DNA of 8,444 nucleotides from Mesobacterium_A hydrothermale (GTDB taxonomy: Bacteria; Pseudomonadota; Alphaproteobacteria; Rhodobacterales; Rhodobacteraceae): NCBI RefSeq assembly GCF_035818635.1, contig NZ_JAYLLH010000056.1:1-8444 (forward strand). The letters run 5' to 3'. A program made the translations under genes and the position numbers. Positions 5,629 through 8,444 of this stretch are shown in pieces. The notes beneath the pieces were generated by a model. It was not told where the DNA came from and searched no databases. It saw nothing but the letters and a program-made list of their open reading frames with translations. Positions within the stretch are counted from its first letter, which is position 1. Each line of letters opens with the position of its first letter.

Positions 5629-6468
5629 TCAAGATTCGATCCTGAGCTCTCTGAATAGATATTCCCAGGGGTCCCCATCCTCGGTCATCGCGCCTGGTTC
5701 CAGGTTTGCCAAGTTCTCGTCGATGACTGCGTTGTGGTAGTTCTTGAGCCAGCTGTATTTGCGCCGGACCGTCGCGTTCGGGCTGTCGGCGAAACCATTC
5801 TCGACCAGCGTCTTGTGCCGACCCAGAAACTCGACCCAACCGGCGAGTTCGCCATCAGTCTCGCTAAGGCTGGCTCGAAGGTAGTCTATGTATTGGAGAC
5901 CTGACTCGTCCTGGCGCAGGAGGTTGTTCAAGGCGCGTTCTTCATCCGCATAGGAATGTCCTTCCCGCCAAAGTGTTTGGTCCTGCCGATGGCGTTCGAT
6001 CACATCTTCATGGATCGCAATGCGCGGGAAGATGACCTCGCCTTCTTCCATGAAATAAGCCTGAACAAGGCCTGGCCCAAACACCGGACCACTGAAGTCG
6101 ATGCCGAGATGCATGTGGCCAATCGTCATCGCGCCGCGCACCAATATGCCATTTGCCACGCATTCGATCTGGATGTGCAGCAGATCGATGATCTCCCAGA
6201 CCAAGGGGCCGGCCTGGTACTGAGTTTCAATGGTTCTGGTTCTGACGATCGCATCAGACACGATCTCGGCATGGACTTCGCTGATCATCCGCATTTCATC
6301 GGAACGGGTCGGTGGCGTGGCATCCCCTTCGGATACCCGACGAAACATCGAAAGCAAGTGCCTGATCTCTGCTCCGCTTCGCGTGTGCAGGAGGTTCCTG
6401 AAGCCGAGGACATCAAAAAAGGTCACAAGGCATTCTTCGTAGTCGGGGTCGTTCTCAAAGTCTGTCAT
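5629..6468 (-). CDS. Class III nucleotide cyclase-like protein, third gene of the AbiE-type operon
   Basis: A 279-residue soluble protein. The start is the ATG whose complement is at 6466-6468, 13 bases after the abiEii stop; the frame is open further upstream into abiEii but that part is probably not translated. Near the N-terminus VTFFDVLGF (15-23, Asp19) resembles the first metal-binding strand of class III adenylate/guanylate cyclases. IVSDAI (69-74, Asp72) could supply the second metal ligand, RGAMTIG (111-117) resembles the strand after it, and GPVFGPGLVQAYFMEE (127-142) with FPRIAI (147-152) is a block seen in uncharacterised proteins of this kind. The C-terminal 120 residues are helical and unrecognised. 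The cyclase relation is by motif only and no product is known. Its place in the operon suggests a role in, or control of, the AbiE response. Confidence 0.6.
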   Translation of the reverse strand: MTDFENDPDYEECLVTFFDVLGFRNLLHTRSGAEIRHLLSMFRRVSEGDATPPTRSDEMRMISEVHAEIVSDAIVRTRTIETQYQAGPLVWEIIDLLHIQIECVANGILVRGAMTIGHMHLGIDFSGPVFGPGLVQAYFMEEGEVIFPRIAIHEDVIERHRQDQTLWREGHSYADEERALNNLLRQDESGLQYIDYLRASLSETDGELAGWVEFLGRHKTLVENGFADSPNATVRRKYSWLKNYHNAVIDENLANLEPGAMTEDGDPWEYLFRELRIES

Positions 6469-6481
6469 CTCTGATCCATCT

Positions 6482-7398
6482 TCAGCCGAGGAGTTTCTCC
6501 AGCTCTTCCCGTTGGGCGGCATGCTTAACGGGGTTCTCTGCTTTCAGCTTGTTCACGTTGATCAGCTTCCATCTGACGGCGGGCAACGCGGCGGCTTGAG
6601 GGCGACCGATCGCGTCGAAGTCGGGATCGCCTTCATGCAGGGTTCTCAGAAACCTCTTTGCGTCCTCATCCATGCGGGATTGGATGTCCGCGATCAGGCG
6701 GTCGCGCGTTGAGATCAATTCCGCAAGGTCGACGGCTTCCTTCGTCATGCCCTCGAATTCCCGGACATAGGGCTGATTCAGATCGATCAGGTTTGGGATC
6801 AGCAATTCGTGCGGCGGGCGTGGCGAACTCGCGACATAGATCAGAAAAGTGCGGAACAACTCGTCCGTGAAGCCTTCATTCTCGTAGAGCAGCTTGACGT
6901 CGTAAAGGTCTCGCGGATGCTGGCGATCAAGGGCCGCATGGAGCTTGCCGCCGAACAAATCCTCGAAGGATACGATGTTCATCATCGCATATCCGAACGC
7001 CTCCTCGACGGCTTCGGAGACTTCGCGTTGTTCCGGATCATGCACGACGCCCCTGGTAACGGGGGAGGTTTCGATTTTGATTTCGGCTGTGCCGAGGCGG
7101 GCGAGCGCACGCGTGGCGCCGCCGCCGCCGCCGGCAATGCGCTGCGCTTTGGCGCCGGTGATTCCGCCTTCGATGGCGGCGGCAATCCGGTCCATCGCGT
7201 CGTTGATCTCGACGAGGCTTTCGGCGCGGTCCTTGACAGGCAGATAGGTCAGATCGATATCGACCGAGAGGCGCGGAAGGTCGCGATAGAAGAGGTTGAT
7301 GGCCGTCCCGCCCTTGACGCAAATATTTTCTCCTTTGCGACATACGGCAGTATCCGCACGAGCAGCGCCACTTGGGCGGCATAGTCCTCACGCGCCAT
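6482..7398 (-). pseudogene. abiEii: AbiEii-type nucleotidyltransferase toxin, interrupted by a one-base frameshift
   Basis: AbiEii proteins are nucleotidyltransferase-fold toxins of type IV toxin-antitoxin and abortive phage infection loci. Translation from the ATG whose complement is at 7396-7398 gives MAREDYAAQVALLVRILPYV and then KEKIFA. The frame is then lost between 7317 and 7318, where one base, apparently the C of a CTC Leu codon, is missing. Unshifted reading stops after 49 residues. Adding one base restores LKGGTAINLFY (the GG(S/T) nucleotidyltransferase motif, about 28-38), LSVDIDLTYLP (metal-binding Asp47 and Asp49) and the complete C-terminus with FEDLFGGKLHAALDRQHPRD, for about 305 residues. 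AAAGGAA lies 9-14 bases before the start. The gene overlaps the abiEi stop by 11 bases, as expected for coupled antitoxin and toxin. Either a real inactivation or a sequencing error explains the shift. Confidence 0.9.
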
Positions 7399-8227
7399 GA
7401 CCACGTTCCTTTCCTACAAACTCTTCGGGCATCATGATCCTGTAGCGCGGATGTATCTTGCCGCCTTTGACCAGTGCGCGATCCCCGCTGCCGAGGTCGA
7501 ACTCTTCCGGATCGAGACGCTTGCGCCAGGCATGGTCGTGGCGGTCGGCGAACACGAAGAACAGGCGTTTGACCTTGATCTTCTTACAACTTCTGAGCAG
7601 TGCCGAGAGGGTTCTCGGTCGCAACGTCGTCAGGCTTTCGAACGCCATGTCGAGGTTGTGAAAGCTCTCCTGATCCGGCAACTCGTCCAGCGCCTCTAAG
7701 ATCGCGCGTTCCGGCGAGGACATCACCAGTTTCCAGTCCCACGGCAGGGACCATGCTGTCTCTCCCTGATTATCTCGCGCGTCATTGACACCCAACTCTG
7801 GATCGGAGAACAGCGATACGCTGCGTGTCCGGAGTTCGGTGTTGAGCGGCAGTTTTTCGAGCCAGTTGGGGATTTTTGAGCCGTAGAGCCAGACTGTGCT
7901 CTTGTCGCCGAGTGAGAGATAGTGCGCATAGCCTTGCAGGCCCAATGCCGTCGCCCCCCCGATATGGACAGGGTAGTGCATGATGTGCTGGAGCGAGAGC
8001 AGGCAGGTCTTCCAATCGAGCATATTCGTGGTGGCGCTGCCTGGTGCCGGGCGGCGGAAGACTCCGCGTCCAAGGCGTTCTAGCCAGCCGCGTTGGACAT
8101 AAGCGTAGGACGAACGCCGGCCTATCCCGTGGTGCTCAAGCCAGGCGGAGTCCACGAGGAACCCCGTGGGGACAGCCTCAAGAAGGTTCTTTAGTTTTTC
8201 GTGTTCTTGTCCGCTCATGGGCGACAT
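7388..8227 (-). CDS. abiEi: AbiEi-type antitoxin / transcriptional repressor
   Basis: A 279-residue protein. AbiEi antitoxins have an N-terminal winged helix that represses the operon and a C-terminal domain that opposes AbiEii. Here residues 10-60 form the winged helix (GFLVDSAWLEHHGIGRRSSY, then QRGWLERLGRGVFRRP). The block YPVHIGGATALGLQGYAHYL (85-104) is typical of the family, as are LVMSSPERAILEALDELPD (167-185) and the basic segment CKKIKVKRLFFVFADRH (214-230). The length is normal. The start could be the ATG at 8227 or at 8218 (Met4); neither has a clear Shine-Dalgarno. It is the first gene of a three-gene minus-strand operon with abiEii and the cyclase-like gene. Paired CTGTGA repeats upstream (8262-8277) are candidate binding sites. 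Confidence 0.88.
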   Translation of the reverse strand: MSPMSGQEHEKLKNLLEAVPTGFLVDSAWLEHHGIGRRSSYAYVQRGWLERLGRGVFRRPAPGSATTNMLDWKTCLLSLQHIMHYPVHIGGATALGLQGYAHYLSLGDKSTVWLYGSKIPNWLEKLPLNTELRTRSVSLFSDPELGVNDARDNQGETAWSLPWDWKLVMSSPERAILEALDELPDQESFHNLDMAFESLTTLRPRTLSALLRSCKKIKVKRLFFVFADRHDHAWRKRLDPEEFDLGSGDRALVKGGKIHPRYRIMMPEEFVGKERGHGA

Positions 8228-8261
8228 AATGATGTATTTTTAAAGAGGCCGCCACTTGTTT

Positions 8262-8290
8262 CTGTGAAAACCTGTGAGATAGTCCGTCAA
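8262..8290 (-). promoter_or_regulatory. Candidate promoter and repeated operator of the abiE operon
   Basis: Two direct copies of CTGTGA (8262-8267 and 8272-8277) are spaced 10 bases apart, one helical turn, so a protein could bind both on one face of the DNA. On the minus strand TTGACG (complement of 8285-8290) could be a -35 box with a weak TCACAG -10 after 17 bases. This places the repeats across the promoter, 35-50 bases before abiEi. The -10 is poor, so the promoter is uncertain. Confidence 0.3.
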
Positions 8291-8371
8291 GGATCGACAA
8301 ATTCTGGAATTCTCAAAGAGCCTGGTGGTTGTCAGCTCTGAAGCTCAACAGCAATGCAGGGCGTGGATGCC

Positions 8372-8444
8372 CTAGTGGATTGAATCCAACATTTGGAACC
8401 CTCGATTTCTTGCGGCGATGATGTCGTTGGGGTCTGCCCGCCAA
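8372..8444 (-). CDS. C-terminus of an unidentified protein (starts outside the window)
   Basis: On the minus strand an open frame enters at 8443 and ends with TAG (complement of 8372-8374). It encodes WRADPNDIIAARNRGFQMLD and then SIH. The composition looks like a real amphipathic protein tail, but 23 residues are too few to name a family. A 5-bp hairpin AGGGC/GCCCT at 8358-8373 overlaps the stop and has no T run, so it is not a convincing terminator. Transcription from this gene would run on into the abiE operon. Confidence 0.4.
   Translation of the reverse strand, partial: WRADPNDIIAARNRGFQMLDSIH

Noticed and set aside
5956..6474. 172-codon plus-strand frame
   Set aside because: It is antisense to the cyclase-like gene, whose minus-strand frame has clear conserved-looking blocks.
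7312..7330. Programmed ribosomal frameshift in abiEii
   Set aside because: No X XXY YYZ slippery heptamer lies in the right frame here and no obvious downstream stimulatory hairpin was seen. A base loss is simpler.
6809..7384. 191-codon plus-strand frame
   Set aside because: It is antisense to abiEii, whose frame has family motifs on both sides of the frameshift.
8092..8101. A TTGGACATAA stretch sharing nine bases with one arm of the palindrome at 1374-1404
   Set aside because: It has no inverted partner and falls in abiEi codons (Tyr-Val-Gln), so it is probably chance.

Overview
The window looks like an accessory region of a GC-rich alphaproteobacterium, most likely Rhodobacterales (Paracoccus/Roseobacter-like). 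This rests on protein style rather than a database match. The DUF1403 plus ScpB gene pair, the IS6-family N-terminus beginning MVSFKGAQFPKD, the IS3 end starting TGAACCGCCCCGG and the AbiE pair are all familiar from plasmids and islands of that group. No rRNA, tRNA, CRISPR array or replication origin was seen.

Layout. (1) 1-230 (+): the C-terminal part of a RelE/ParE-type toxin that enters from the left. (2) 235-1353 (-): a complete tyrosine recombinase. (3) 1354-1479: a divergent intergenic region with a dif-like near-perfect palindrome (1374-1404) that could be a recombination core site, an operator or both. (4) 1480-2963 (+): a two-gene operon, DUF1403 protein followed by an orphan ScpB. 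(5) 2960-3718 (-): an unrecognised gene whose 5' end has been replaced by the end of an IS3-family element. (6) 3676-4304: two broken insertion sequences fused to each other, an IS3 right part and an IS6 left part, giving a chimeric transposase frame. (7) 4417-5187 (+): a MerR/TipA-like regulator with a good operator-promoter and a strong internal start that would produce the ligand-binding domain alone. (8) 5322-5534 (+): a decayed second copy of the scpB 3' end. (9) 8227 down to 5629 (-): a three-gene defence-type operon, abiEi (antitoxin), abiEii (nucleotidyltransferase toxin, interrupted by a one-base frameshift) and a protein with features of class III nucleotide cyclases. (10) 8372-8444 (-): the C-terminus of an unidentified gene.

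How it fits together. The recombinase, DUF1403 and ScpB look like a mobile or plasmid maintenance module. The two scpB 3' ends (about 79% identical in protein, no gaps) lose similarity just after their stop codons, and each is followed by unrelated cargo. This suggests that the end of scpB is a recurrent cargo boundary and that two related modules once lay here in tandem. The right half is a toxin-antitoxin/abortive infection locus with an unusual third gene. The toxin is probably inactive as written, unless the missing base is a sequencing error.
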